Shown: positions 14,050-28,400 of the stretch, piece after piece | Layout: each line of letters starts with the position of its first letter | Position numbering within the stretch: position 1 is the stretch's first letter | Assembly: GCA_965153455.1 (NCBI GenBank) | Contig: OZ234498.1 | Coordinates: 7,812,001-7,876,000 of the forward strand | From: Sphagnum compactum | Taxonomy: Eukaryota; Bryophyta; Sphagnopsida; Sphagnales | Direction: 5' to 3' | DNA length: 64,000 bases | Program-made: the position numbers and the translations under genes | The notes under the pieces: generated by a model | Told to the model about the DNA's origin: nothing | What the model saw: only the letters and a program-made list of their open reading frames with translations | Databases searched by the model: none

Positions 14050-17000
14050 CAATGGGGCTTTTATTTTTCAATAGATATAGGAGAGTGGAAGTGCATTAGT
14101 CTTGTCAAACAAAATCAGATACAAACTCCAATATGGTGATGCGGGGATCATTAAGACAGAGACCCCATCAAGTTGTGAAAACTGCAATTACCTTCCTGAA
14201 GGTCAAATGTGAAGTATCTATCAAGCATGGTTATCTCAGGATCCCTGGTGAATGGGAATTCTTCACAAATTCTTGACCCAAAAATTGTGCTGCTTCAATA
14301 ATCTCCCAAGACCAAAGCTTCTATAATTTTTTAAGATTGGGTGGAATTGCTTTTTTTCCAGAGAAAATCAACTAACATGGGATCTTTCAGATGTGTTTAG
14401 GATGCCTGAGATATTTAGCTATTAGTAACTCCGGCTTCATGTTTTGTGAGTTTTAATCTCCTGGAAAACTCTTTAAAAGGCTATATTGCTAATTGCAGGT
14501 CTTGACTTCCCTTCAAAGTATTAGTGACATTAGAAGTTTAGGAGTTCACAACACTACATACATGAAATAGCAACAATAGTGGTTTCAATCTGGTTGTCTT
14601 TTGGTTGTCTTTAATTTATAGCTGAAGGAACTAGCAATTACATTTCATTGTTGTGTCAAATTCACCAAGTTTCCATCAATGTGTGCAATGGTGCGGATCA
14701 TCAACGTTGTTCACGGGAGGCTTCTTTGTGACCATGATCAACTTGTTTGGCTTCCTATAGGTAGTAGTCAGTGTATGAAACCGTTTGGTGTAACAAGTTG
14801 TAAGAATAGTTGTTATCTCGTTGATGTTGAAGATGTGAACAAGGTCATGGACTGTACAAACCAAACAATATTTCTTGGCAACAACATACGAATAGAACGC
14901 TTCATCAAACCAAAATCTCCCAATGAAAATGAAATTTCTTGTGGGAGGGAAATAGTTTTTTCTAAAACCCCATTCTACTTACATTACAAAAAATAACTCT
15001 AGGTCTTTATATTTCAAAATGAATGCATGGTTGTGAATGTGTTAAAGAAATTTGAACTAGAGAAAACTATTTGAATCTTTTTTATTTCTTCATAAGTAAA
15101 ATGTGAAAAATGATGGTATTTTGTCTTGCATTGTATGTTTAGAATATTGTGATTTGACTTTAAGATTATTTTGTAATTTAAAGTGGAAGAAATAATCAAA
15201 TTTGAAAACCCCTTTCAACAACAAATTGTCAAATATTTCATCTCTAGCTTCATTTCATTAATACCTATGCTCACACTAATAGCCATGTAGCACTCCCATG
15301 ACATAGACATTAATCTAGTTTTAGAACTCACATACTCATCCTCATCACTTACTCAAAGGGAGCAAATGGACCTTTGACCAACTCTAATGTACTCGAAAAA
15401 CGTTAGTGTTAGACAAACATTTAATACCACCTCAAACACATGGCGACTACAACATTATTGTGTAATGCTAATCATATCGACAATGCACTCTCATTGATCA
15501 TCTCCACAACAAAAGAAAAAAGGATAATTGACAATTCACGTCACCCTTTGACCATTACCACACTCCTCAACATCCCATTCAATTCATGTATATACATACA
15601 GGCATAATAATTGAAGAGAAAATATTACACAATGTGCTTCATATATGGATCCTTAATGAACACAAAACACACATTCTAATATGTTGCATTTAGAATGTTA
15701 TTACTTGTAGTTGAATATTGAATATTCCAATGATTTCAAATGTGCACAACTATGTTTCTCCATTATATTGATCCAATTTGGAGTTGTAAATTTCATATGA
15801 TGGCATTTGGTGCTTGGGCATTAAATAGTTGCCTATAATTTTGATCATAGTTGCAACAGGTCACATTATTTGATGGGCCTTTTCAATATTTTCTTCATTT
15901 TAATTCATTATATATCATCCTAAAACACAATATAAAAAACTAGGTATGTTATCATATCATTCATACTTGATGTAAGGAGATGAAGTTTATAATTAATAAG
16001 TTGAGGTCATTATCAAGCTTAAAGGCTTTAACTTTAATAATTAACAATTATTATTTACGACAAATCCATTTTTGAATCAATTTGTGAATACTTGATCAAA
16101 GACACCTTTGTTATTACCACAAAAAGCCATTTGAACAACCTTAATCAAATTGACAACTTTGAGAGTCTTTCAAGCAATTATGACAAATTTGAATTGATGA
16201 ATAAGTTATAAGTAACAATGGGATATTTTTAATGTCATAATGACTAAACCCATTTCAAACTACAAGGTTCTTTTCACTCTACATGACTTCAATAACTTTG
16301 CCACTAAATAATTCACAAATTTTAAAACAAACTTCCTTAAAATGTAATCGTTTAGGTGTTGAAGGTGGTGATTATTTCACGTTTAAGATGATGAAATTTC
16401 AACAAGGACAAGTGTGTGAAGACCTTTTGATGACACTAGGGTTCCCCTTTCGCTTTTTGAACAAATGAAGATTACCTCATTTTTAAAAAAACTATGACAT
16501 TGTTTCATTTTGTAATAAACACTTGAAATGTGTTTTATCTATTTGGGGGATAAGCTTTAAATGGGTCGAGGGGGGTTTTCTATTTATATTCATTAAAAAA
16601 TTTAATTCAAGTAAGTTTTGATTGAACTTTCACATAACTCACTATCTAAAGAACCTTAAATAGTGGGTGAAAAATTAAGTATTCAAGGGTGAACTTCATC
16701 AATGAACAACAAGCTAGGTGATGATGGATATATTGCACCCATTATGGATGAAACATGGATGCACAAGAATGCACATAGACAAACTTAATTCATGAACAAT
16801 GAATTAGGCTTTAAAATGAAAAACCCTATTTTAATGTGTTGATAAATTATGTATATGTTTGATGACTTATGTTGGATTAATAGTTTAAGGGATGTCGTCC
16901 ACAATAAACTATATGCATGAACAAAATAGTTTTATCATCATTCATAGAGATTTATTCAGCCATTCTTAATCCTTACATCATGTTCACCTTTAATTTTCAC

Positions 17001-19734
17001 AGACATCATCATTGATTTTTTATTTTCCAATTCATTCAATACCATTTTAGCAATGGTGGACTAGTTGACAAAGATGGTTTAATTCTTCCACATGTTAAAG
17101 TAATTATGATAAAATTATTATTTTTAAATTATATTATTTAATATCATGACTTGTCAAAAGACATCATTTCAAATCATGGACACACTTTTATCCAATTTTT
17201 TAGGAAACAAAAGATCTATATAAATTATTCAATATGAAGGTCAAATTTTTTTTGATTCCTAACTATGACAATTTTTACTTAAAATAATGCAAATGTATTT
17301 AGCAATACAACAAACATCTAACAAGATGTTTGAAGTTCAAAGGTTATAAACCTTAACCAAAGATGATGGTTGACAAACAATTAAGTTCAATTTATTTCTC
17401 ACTTTTGAAAAGCATGAGAAAAGATACATGAAAAAAACCATGAAAAATGTTAACTAACACCATTAGGAAAAAAACCATATGTTAGGGTCAAGTTCAACAT
17501 TAAGCACTCTTTAAACAATTTTTTGAAAAAAAAGAGATGTTCAAGTGTTGGAATTCTTCATAAATACACACCTAAAGTGACGACATTTAAAGAATTATGA
17601 GAACCTAGGAGTACTAGACATCTCTTCAAGTTCCTGGAATGTGACAGTTATGAAGAAGTTAGTATATGGAAATTCAACCAAAACTCATGTACTAAAACTC
17701 TTTTGACTTCTATAAATTTGATAGCTATTGTACAAGGAATGTGACAACTAAAAAGAAGTTAGTACATGAATTTCAATACAAGATTTCAAGTATAAGAATT
17801 TATTTGTTCTCTTTCACCAAATAGTGAACTATTTTCAAAGTCCTTCAATAGAGGACCAACCCACCAAACTTGACATGGAATAACAATAAATGCACAATAT
17901 TTATTGAACATTTAGTAAATACGAATAGTGATCACATGTGGAAAAAATGAGCTTCAAGATGAAACTATTTTTACCTCTAGCAATAGTGGTAAAAGCAATT
18001 TCACAACTTGTTTTACAATAGCTAATGCAACTTTTTTTCATTTGGTTGGCATCTCACTTCATGTTTCAACCAAAATAGGGGTTTTGTTCCCCTATGAAGT
18101 TGACTTTGGGGATAATTCTATTATAGATTTGAATTTCCTTTATATTATACATGTGACTAATGATTAACATGTTTTGTCAAATTATTTCATTATTTCAGAA
18201 AAATACATATGAAAGCCCAATTTGAATATTTCAAGATTTTGATAATCAATGATAAGTAGACAAGTCCTCTATTATACATTGAATTCATTTGTGTGGCAAC
18301 GCAATGGTGTGGATTGGCTTTTATACAATATAGGTATAATATTTTGGAAAATCTAGCAAAGTGAAATGAAACAATTTTTTTTTCCAACTTGCCTTCTTGA
18401 ACATTATTTAACTCCAAACATCAATCACATGTATATGACACTAAGATTTACAAGTTATTTCTTAAAATTATATTGCAATGAATCTCATTACTTCTATATG
18501 ATAAAAATAAATAAATAAATATATTAACAAAGTTCATCCAACAATGCCTAATAATTAAAACTTTTGGATCGTAATAAATTAATCATAACATGTAGTTTTG
18601 GTTCTTAAGGTTATTTCCAATATGTAATTTTTTTTCCTTTAAGAACTTAAATAAATCATCTTCTAAGTATCAAAGTTCAAAACATACAAAAGATTCACTT
18701 CCTAGTACCTACATTATCAAAAATGAATCATGACTAAATTCTTTTGGTATCAACACTAACATTTGAAATTTGTTAATGATAGTATTTCATCATACAAAAA
18801 GGTCAACTATTGTACTCATGCACAAAATGTTTTTCAACTTAAAAGCAATGTATAACTAAGTCAAAACAACATTTAATTCACTAACTAAAGAAATGTGGTT
18901 CTTTATCATTTCAATTTCATTGCATAATGGAATTTACTTTAATATCAAGTGTTAGTTTAACAAGAGTCCTGATTAGCATGAAAATTCCTTCAATATTATA
19001 CGAGTATTACAATAGTTGGTTTTGAGCAACAAACAAACAAATTACACTTTAAAAGTACTCATGAGCATATTCAAAACTTGAACATGAAAATTACACATGT
19101 GACAACAATGGATAAGAATTTGTTATAATAAAAGAGGAATCAAATGATATAATAGAAGTTCCCCTTCACATGAATTGATATTTTGTTAATCACTACCTCA
19201 AAAAGATGTATTCCTATGTACTCGCAAAGTCAATAAGTTACATTTCTCCTTTGGCTACCCCAACACACATTAATTAGTCAAATTTTGATGAAATCATCAA
19301 CCCATTTATTTTTCAGACCTTCATGTATGCACCTGCATTTTTACTTTTCACCTCATTAACAAAGAAACAAATTCAAATTGTAGTAAATATTTTTTCCACA
19401 TTCAATTCGCTTTAAACCAATGTTACATTTCAATATAAAGTTTGACAATACACAATGGAATTAAAGAAAACCACCCTCAATTATGTTTTAATTCAAAATT
19501 TGAGTAAATGTACCAAATTCACCAAATATTATTATTGAATAACATACATTTATTCATGAAACCAATCTCAATCTCAAAATGCATCCACAACAATAAAATT
19601 GAAACAATCATACCAAAATCGATTATCATGTGAGATTTTATCAAAAGTTAATTTGCTTTTAAATTATTTTTTCAATTCTCATGTGACATGCTCCCAAGCT
19701 CCTTGAAAGATCCAAGATGGGTTTAAGGTAGTAA
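14050..19734. other. AT-rich intergenic DNA, no gene seen
   Basis: Strongly AT-rich sequence with only short open frames lacking recognisable domains or splice context. Repeated words such as gaatgtgacagttatgaagaagttagta / ggaatgtgacaactaaaaagaagttagta (about 17636 and 17737) show local duplication. It probably contains decayed transposon DNA. Nothing coding can be supported. Confidence 0.5.
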
Positions 19735-20485
19735 ACTACGGAATTGTTATGAGCTCGGGGCAAGCTCCCAGCTCTCAACACTAAAAGGGGGTAGAGGGGT
19801 GTACTGAAGCTTCGGGATGGGACTAGGAAGAGTGACAAGCTTTTAGTTACTCACTCGAATTTGCATCAAACCAACCAACAAGTTGGTTAGTTCACTTTCT
19901 GGAGCACCTTTAGTGCTAGGACAAGCCACGGGCAACTTTGGACTCATAAGATTCACCATGGCCCAAACTCGGGGGAAGCCACCACCTTCCCCCATATAAT
20001 ATTTTCTGGGTCTCTCCACGGTGCCTACATCCAAATGGCTTTTTGTCCCGGGACTCCCAAGGAGGAGTCCCGAAACTGCCACGGTTTGGACTCCCGCAAC
20101 TTTGTGGGACTATAACCCTTTACTTAGGCATCCGATCAGGATGCAGTCTGAAGCAAAGGTGTAGCTCTTGTTGAGAGCTTTCCAACGGTGTGTTGCACTC
20201 CATCTGCACGTGCAGGAGTCGAGTTAATTCCCGACTTTTTGTGGTCAGGAGTCAAACTGGCAGTTTGACTCCCGGCCTTTTTTTTGCCATAACTTGTGCT
20301 GCAAATGTCCAAATGGGTCATGCAAGCCCATTTTAAACATCTACACTTCAATAGATTTCCAATGATATAAAGAACTCTTCAATGTGAGGTGTTTTGACCC
20401 CAGCAATCGCTCTATGAAGCCAGGACTCCCAAGTTTCCATTTCGGGAGTGTGAGTCTTCATCCTCACACTCTTTCAAGATTGGGG
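19735..20485. mobile_element. GC-richer hairpin-bearing island, possible element remnant
   Basis: About 750 bases are clearly richer in G+C than either flank. The motif GGACTCCC / GGGAGTCC recurs in both orientations. Hairpins include a 9-bp stem (20049-20057 with 20064-20072), an 11-bp stem (20248-20258 with 20262-20272) and a weaker ACTCCC...GGGAGT pair near 20425-20450. A TG...CA frame (tgttatgag near 19746 to gcgaca near 20492) might mark a solo LTR, but no target-site duplication was found. No protein domain is visible on either strand. Confidence 0.4.
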
Positions 20486-23400
20486 TTGCGACATCATGCA
20501 TCACATTTTTCTTTTTTTCCCTTTAAAAGCATGTATGTTCCCTTTATCTTTTGAAAATTTCACCAATTGATATATGCCTATACTTTTTACACCAATTCAC
20601 TTCTTTCTTCTATAAGCTTTTGGAATTCTCATGGTTTCATCAATAAACACCAAGCAAAACACCATTGAATTGTCTATGTGCCACCATGCAAAAAGATTTG
20701 GTCATTTTCTTCATTGTTGCAACTAGAACCCACACACAAAAGGTAGAAAATAAGCTCAAGACTAAACATCGTTAGTTTCCTTAAAACATAAATTAAAAAA
20801 TGGATACCATTTGGTGTCACATTATTATATTTTACAAAAACAAACTCAAATACCATAGGTTCATTAAATATGTTGAACCAAGAAGTTTGTTTCACAATGG
20901 TCAATAATTTCATCCCACTTTTTAAATGATAAAAACAATGACACATAATGTCAACATTCGGACTATGAAAACATTATGCAAATTTAGTATCATCAAATGA
21001 ACTTTAGAAACAAAATAATCCATTCCAAGGATATTTTAACATTAATGTCATATTGCATGTCAAACTTCAAAATAATATTAGAAATATCCTTGAAATGAAG
21101 GAAATACAACTTTAACACCTTTGAGTTTGGTCATAATTGGGTTGAGTTTTAATTTTATTTTAAACATTACATTTAAACAAGGAATGAAATTCAAATTATC
21201 ACAAAATTCATAGTATTTCAATTTCACCTTTTTTTTCCCCTTAAGCATTTTCATTACTACTATGTTTATTGTTGCCATAAATACCATTTCAAATATCATG
21301 CATTACATATTGTGATATTGAGTTTTAGATTCAATAAAGTTTCTTCACTTTGTGGATAACAAGGTTTGGGATTAAAATATGGGGTAGGGGTGAAAGTAGG
21401 ACCCCAAGGCAAGGTCACTTTATGGATATCTATATTATATAATAATGTTTGCCCAACATCATCCTATAACTTGTAACCATAATTTGTAGTTAGACACAAT
21501 GTTCAATGCAATTTCAAATAATGAATAACAAAAACCAAATAAGACTATATAATTCAAATGCACTTATTAAAAAACACTTCCATAATTAAATTATGTTTTT
21601 ATGATACACCTGTTAGGCCCACCTGGTGAATTCTTGAATGTTTTTGGGTACTTTATTGAAAATCGGTATAGACTTGAACACCTTAAGTCTACTGGTTGTT
21701 AGTGCCAAGTAGTCATTTCAAAACATGGGAAAACTAGTTAGGCCTACTATTGTCTTTTAAGCAAAACTAATAACTTGTAATGAATAATTTTGTAACATCA
21801 CCAAAACTAGCAAACACAATAACAAGTAAGAAAGACAACTTCAACACTACGTAACAAAAACTTTCTTGAGTGAAAACAAGACTCACTTTCATTCTAAGAA
21901 TTTTAGAATGTAAAAAAATACATTACAATTGTTTCACAAAAAAGACCTTTCAAACTTCCCCATGAGAAGATTTCAAGGCCATTAAAAATGGTGGGGGTCC
22001 TAAATAATATGAAAATCCTTGGGTCCAAATTTTTAATGTGTACCAAAATCTTGTCATAGTGTCACCTTTTTTCTTTTTTTTTTACCTAGTCATTTTTTAC
22101 CATGTAAAAACACATTTATGGATGATTATGATGGAATCTAAAATTGTAATGGTCTAAAATATAGTCCTTCTATAAATTTTGACAAATTTTGATTCATTAT
22201 TTTAATGGGGATCAAAATATAGAGTAAAAAAGGATTGCAGTAAGGACTAAGCCCTTTTCGTCCCGTGTGGTACACCTTAAAAGATTTTCACCCCCTTAAA
22301 AATCTTCCTAAACTCCTAGTTACCCAATTTTATTTTACATTCAAAATCTAGAACTGAAGTTAAAGGTGATAGCTAATTTTTTGGTTCCATAAATAAACAT
22401 CTTTCAAAATTGGTTCAATACCAATTTTTGATTATGTACAATTTTTGATTTTATTGTAAAATTGATAATACATCATTTTTAGTTCCAAAACTATAACTCC
22501 ACAAAATTGGCCTTGAAAACTTTCTAGCCTTAACAACACCCAATTAAACTTTTTTTTGTCAATGAAAAATGTTGTGTTTATCTATTGTACTCAATTAAGT
22601 TGATTATTTGTGGATAGAAATATTGTGTGTTTCTATTCATTCAAAATACCTTATTCCTCATTATCAAAATCATCCTTTTTGTGGATGTGAATGTTTTGTT
22701 TTTTTGGTTCATTGAACTAAAATGCTTATTCTTTCATGGATCGAAACATTTTGTTACTCCATTTCATTCAACTAAACTTATTTTTGTTGTGATTGGAAAA
22801 TTTGTATTTATTCAATTCACTTAGCTAAGTTCTTTTTGTTTTTGAATATGGAAGTGTTGTGTTTCTTTAATCCACCCAATTAAGCATCTTTGTTTTTGGT
22901 GTGTTCCTTTCAGTCATTCAACAAGGGCTTCGTGTTGCTTTGCATTACCAATGACAATCAATTGCCATAGGGTCAAAATATTAGTACATTCAAATTTTAC
23001 TTAAATAAATTATTAAAAAAAATAGTTATGAAACATTGGTAATCCATGATCATATAGGTTGTCTATGAAATCAGGTTCACTTCCATTGATTCTAAAACAT
23101 TTGTTTTCATTTTCACTTATTGAAACATTAGCATTTTTAGCACCCATGATGTCCTTTGTGGCAAGCTTCCTTGTCTCAAAATTTTAATTTTTGGGATCTT
23201 TTCAACATCCCCCAACATCTTTCGTATCATGCTTCCCAACGACCCTTAGTTTGAAAATATATATAATATAAAATATTTTCAACCCTAGTGACTGCAACGT
23301 CCCCTGTGTATTTTTTGGTGTCCTCCAACGTTATATCCAATAAATTCAACCCTCATTGTCTTCATGCCCCCTATTGGCAAAAACTAAAATTTTAATCCAA

Positions 23401-23624
23401 CCTAGCACCCTTGGTGTTTCCAGTGTGCCATTTTGACACCCTTGTTAATGTTTGTTGCCATTTTGTCATTTTTTGTTGTCATTTTTCTTTTTGTTATTCC
23501 CCATCTTTCATCATCCTTGATATTGTTATCAAATTTAAGTTACTGTTTAACCAAAAAATTCCAACAATTTGAATTTTTACTAAGGATGTTCAGATTTGTC
23601 AATATTTGCTAGGTCTTTTAAGAT
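20486..23624. other. AT-rich intergenic DNA, no gene seen
   Basis: AT-rich sequence without a supportable gene, tRNA or clear terminal repeats. Some words recur, for example ttttgttttt with cattcaactaa at about 22690-22870, suggesting degraded repeats. Confidence 0.45.
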
Positions 23625-23628
23625 GTTC

Positions 23629-24574
23629 TGTAACACGAAATCAGGTCGCCACACCAGTGTGAACACTTCTTGATCTTGGGATCTAAATTTGCTTTATTAG
23701 CCGTCTTTTGCTACGGCATCTCCATTACTGCTGCATGGAATTGCATGGGGAGGTCTCTCTGGGTGTGTGTGATTTGAAGGACAGGAATAAGGCGGCTGAA
23801 AATAATGGAGAGGAGTGGAGCTGCATCAATGAGCGAAAATGGAGGTACTGACGGCGACGGATGAGGCGGTTAGAGGAAAAAGCGGGAAAGGAGGACGGTG
23901 AGGGAAGGGTAGAGCTGGTCTGATGGAGAGAGGATAGACAAAAAGCATTAGAGTTTTTGGAGGAGTGTGGGTGGCGGATTTTTGTTGTGTTAGTAACCAA
24001 AGCACGGGCAGTTACATGATCTGGTGGAGATAGCACCGATCAGGGGTCGACGCTGTTGAAAGGAAAGTTGGAGATGGCGGTCTGAGCTGTGGAAGTGTGC
24101 CATATAGAAAAAATAGCAGAGAAGAAGAGAGAAGGAGATGAGGAGTTTCATTTTGGTTTTGGTTTAGAGCAGTGCCGAGTGTGGCAGATGAGCTCACAAA
24201 TGCACAGATGAATAGACTTTAGATGATTGTTTTGGAGAGCACTTGGCTGAGCTGCTGATCTTTTCCGCTGCGCTCTACAACTTGGCTGAGTAGTTGTTTG
24301 TTTTCTGATGAACGCTGGAATGAGGAAACCTGTACTCGTTGTTTAGTCTATAAATGAATCTGTGAAGTTCTGGTTTATGTGATCACATCTGTCGATTTCG
24401 CGTGACTACCGGTTGTGTCTGTGTGAAGATCAGCGAGTGAGTGTGAGAACATTTTGAGTCGAAGAGTGAGAGGAAATCGAGCGTATGTGGTTAGATTTAG
24501 GATCCCAGCGAACTCAATCCTGAGTAGATCCATCAGGTGCTTTAGGTTGGTTGTAGAGTCCAGCATTCTCTTTT
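23629..24574 (+). repeat. 5' LTR of the Ty3/gypsy element
   Basis: It begins TGTAACACGAAATCAGG and runs to the base before the primer-binding site. It aligns over its length with the copy at 30883. By hand count the two differ at about 17 positions plus one T-run length change, nearly all transitions, or roughly 98% identity. Confidence 0.92.
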
Positions 24575-24586
24575 TGGTATCAGAGC
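24575..24586 (+). other. Primer-binding site for initiator tRNA-Met
   Basis: TGGTATCAGAGC matches the complement of the 3' end of plant initiator tRNA-Met, the usual primer for many plant gypsy and copia elements. It lies directly against the 5' LTR. Confidence 0.92.
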
Positions 24587-24651
24587 TTGTTCCGATCTGG
24601 TAGCTTCGGTAGAGCCTGTGGATGTTTAGATATAATGATAATTGAAGTATC

Positions 24652-25318
24652 ATGTCTTCATCTAATGCAGATGAAGGTGATGTAGAAGAATTGACACAAG
24701 ATATTCGGGAACAACAGATCGTCAATAGGTTTGATTTTCTGACTGGGCAAAATGGACCACAAAGAGGAGCCGTGATCCTGCGTTTTTTGGGTTTTGGAGT
24801 AGTAATTCTTGTAGGAATAGACCCTGAGGAAGCCCGAGTTGGAGATATAGCAGTAGAAGTAGCTCATAGTGGTTTTTACACTCGCGCTCAAGTTTGGTTG
24901 AAGGTGACAAATGGAGCAAGGGCGTGGGCATCGACCTCAGTATTACAAACACCATACTACTACACTTCCTACCTTGCGTAGGGTAGCGCCTTTATTTGCT
25001 GAGAGGCAGCGTAGTGTACCTAGGATAGGAGACATTTGGATTCCCAAGATTGCTGCGTCTCCTAACCATTTTGTCAGATTACACATTCCTGGTGTGGAAG
25101 ACTTGTTTCAGGTGGGAGATCGATTGCTCAGAGTGGAGCATAGTGGATCGAGATCTCGCCTCATAAGCTGGAGGATATGGCGCAACCAAAAGGGAGAATG
25201 GCAATTCCAACAAGAATCTGCAGATGAGCAGAGTTTTTCCACTTTTGCTTCTAATGTTACACCTTTGAGACCAGTAGCTGAGGGAGATCAGTCTGACTTT
25301 GCAGAGCGGCTCGGGTGA
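24652..25318 (+). pseudogene. Pre-gag ORF with duplicated VGD-HSG module, frameshifted
   Basis: Between the primer-binding site and gag lie two overlapping open frames, 24652-24981 and 24911-25318, in different frames. Both encode the same spaced pattern VGD-x6-HSG-x3-R-x3-W: around nucleotides 24838-24900 in the first and 25111-25175 in the second. This indicates an internal tandem duplication and probably one ancestral ORF split by a frameshift. No known domain is recognised. The extra ORF is not part of a minimal gypsy gag-pol. Confidence 0.55.
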
Positions 25319-25458
25319 CGTTTGTCTTTCTCAAAATCAAACATAAACAGAAGCGGCTGAGAAGCTGATCAATTTTGTTGTCATTTGATTGTGATTTGAG
25401 GAACCGTGTGTTGTGAGGAGTGTTGCAATTTTTGGTCTGCAGCTGAACATTTTGCAAG

Positions 25459-28400
25459 ATGACTAGTCCCCAAAGAATGGATGAACTGTTTTGGGGACGG
25501 GACCATGAACATGTAAATGATTGGGCGGAGCGGCTCATCATGGCAGCCGAAGTACGAGATCTCAATGTAGATAAAATTTTCAAGATTGCCAAGCTGAATC
25601 TGCGGGGCAGAGCCAAGGAGTGGTTCAAGAAGCTGCAACCAGCGCCAGTCGATTGGGCGGAATTGAGGACGCTAATAGTGTAGAAATACAAGAATGTTGA
25701 TGATGATGACATCAGGATGAAGCTGGATGCTATCAAGCAAGAACCCAAGGAGAGAGTTCAGAAGTATTTTGAACGTCTCGACAAACTATTTCAGAAGGGC
25801 CGACTACAAGACGCCGAGCAGAAGAGAAGATTCCTGGCCAGATTGAGGCCAGAGATTCGAAAATTGTGTGTGGTAAGAACATTTACAGACATTGAAGAAT
25901 TAGTTGGTGCTGCGACGGAAGTAGAGAGAGTTCTGGGCGAGTTAGGGGAGACTCCGTATGAACCTTTGAAAGAGGAACAAGAAGAGGAGTCCTCGGAAAC
26001 CATCATGGAGAAACAGGTCACTGCACTAAACAATACCCTCATCAATTTCTTCAAGGGGACTGTGCATAATCCAGAAGCATCATCATCTTCCATCGTGTTT
26101 GGAGGATGCCAAATCTGCAAAGGAGGGGATCATTTGGCCACCACCTGTCCAAGGTTGAATGAAGCACGGCCAAAATGTGCCAAATGCAATATGCCTCATA
26201 GGACAGAGAATTGTGGAATCAAATGTACCTTCTGCTCAGGGTTGGGGCACTCTGAAGACAGATGTTGGAAGAAGCCCAAGGATGGTAAATCGCAATCTGG
26301 AGCAGCAAACTTTTTGGAGGTGATGCTGAATGATGAAGCAGTGATCGAGCAACAGCTTAATAAGCTGTGTGGTAATGAAAACCTTTTCTCTTACACCCGA
26401 GTGCCAAGAAGGAGAACTCCTGTCGATATAGCACCAGGATGGGCTGTGCCGATCCCTGAAGCTGTAGGAGAAGGAGTTGGTGCAATCCGGGATACTTCAG
26501 TCAAGTCCAAGATTCTTTCACACTTCATAAAGGGAAAAATTTCCCTCTCACCGATGGAAACCATTCTGATGATTCCAGGAGAGCTGGAACACCTCGAGAG
26601 TTTGGTGAAGCTGGCAAGGACAAAGAGGGATTCAGAAGCGATTGAGAACCAAGTGTCAGTGGTCTCTGTAATCCCGTCACTGAGAAAGATCTGCATCAAC
26701 AAGACCCATCGAAGCAAGACTCTGCATTTGCTTGTGGAGATCAGCAACTATGTTGTTGAAGGTCTAGTGGATACTGGAGCTTCCATGTCTGTTATGGCTG
26801 CTGCTGTAGTTAGAGAATTGGGCATGATGCATCTTGTGACAGGAACCGAAACTTACAAGACCGCATCGGGAGTGGTTACTCAGGCCCTAGGTAGGATTGA
26901 TGAGCTACCAGTCAAGGTAGGAGGTGTACAGTGTGCCATGACCTTTATGGTAGTGGACACGGACAGTTACGACGTGCTCCTTGGACTGGACTTTTTGATG
27001 AAAATTGGAGCGGTTGTGGATGTGGAACGGGGTCTGATACAGGTGCGACATGGCCCCAGAACCAATGTAGAGGTGTTACCGTTGACAATGGTGAATTTGT
27101 TGCAGGGGATGAGTTCGGGAGCTCTGGAGCAAGAAGCGTCAACTACCTAGAAAAACACACACGCCAATGGAGATTCTGGCTGGATGCCAGATCAGGATCA
27201 GGTGATCGTGACCAAGGGAGACGATGCATCCATCTTGGATTCTGATACTGGTACTGATAGCAGTGAGTATTATGATTCGGAGTCTAATCAATTGAAGCAA
27301 ATTGATTGCGAGGAAGAGTTTGGAGATGCTGGATTGGAGGAGTTGGTGAGCTCAGAAAGGCCGCAAGAAATTCTGCGACTGATGTTACAGGAGCAGGCTG
27401 ACGGGTTCATGACAGAAGAAGTCACGGATGCCGACGATTACGCAGACTGGATCAGATGGGCGTCTGATGCAGAGTGAAGCAGGCAAAACATGTATGAATC
27501 CACACATGATGTAGCTGTCCCGTTGCTACCACATCAACCCAGTCAAGACCACAACTCTTCGATTCCAGTGCTGTTGCAGACTGTTCAGGTGAAAAATGGT
27601 AACTCTGATTGCAAACCCATTGAACAATTGGCATCATCCAGCCATCGTGAAATGGACGTTAGGTGGAGGGAGATCTGCCAGCGAATCCGGATTGACACCG
27701 GTTTGGATGAGGAGGGGCAATAGGAACTCTGGGGAATTCTGGAACGATACCAAGACGTTTTTGCTTGGAACAAGGGCAAACTAGGCTGCTGTACCATTGG
27801 GGAGCATTGTATAGATACGCAAGGGTTCCCACCTTGCAAAGCAGCTCCTGGTCGACTTTCTTACTGGGAGGAGGCTGAAGTGAAGAGGCAAATTGATGTA
27901 CTGGTAGATTTGGGCAAGATGAGGCCCAGTAACTCTGAGTATGCCTGTCGGGTGACTGTGTCAGTGAAGAAAGATGGGAGCAGGCATTTCTGTGGAGACT
28001 ATCGACCACTCAACGCACAAACGCGGCGAGACTCATTTCCGATGCCACTCGTGGAGGATGTGATTGATCAGTTGGGAAACTCATCATGGTTCACTGCCTT
28101 AGACTTACAGTCAGGTTTTTGGCAAATTCGGATGGCTCCAGAAGACATGAAGAAGACCGCTCTAATCACTAAGACTGGATTGTATGACTGGACAGTTATG
28201 CCATTTGGACTGAAGAATGCAACGAGTACGTTTACCCGAACTATGTCTGAGGTCTTTAAGGACTTGGGTAGCAAATTTCTGAAGGTATTCGTTGATGACC
28301 TCAATGTGCATAGCGAGAGTTGGGGGGAGCATCTTCAACATCTGGATGCAGTCTTCTGCAAACTCAGGGAAGTGAATCTTAAACTGAACCCAAACAAGTG

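Noticed and set aside
23725-24197. Minus-strand Ser-rich open frames repeated at 31102-31451
   Set aside because: They lie entirely in the two LTRs and have no domain; the duplication is the LTR pair.
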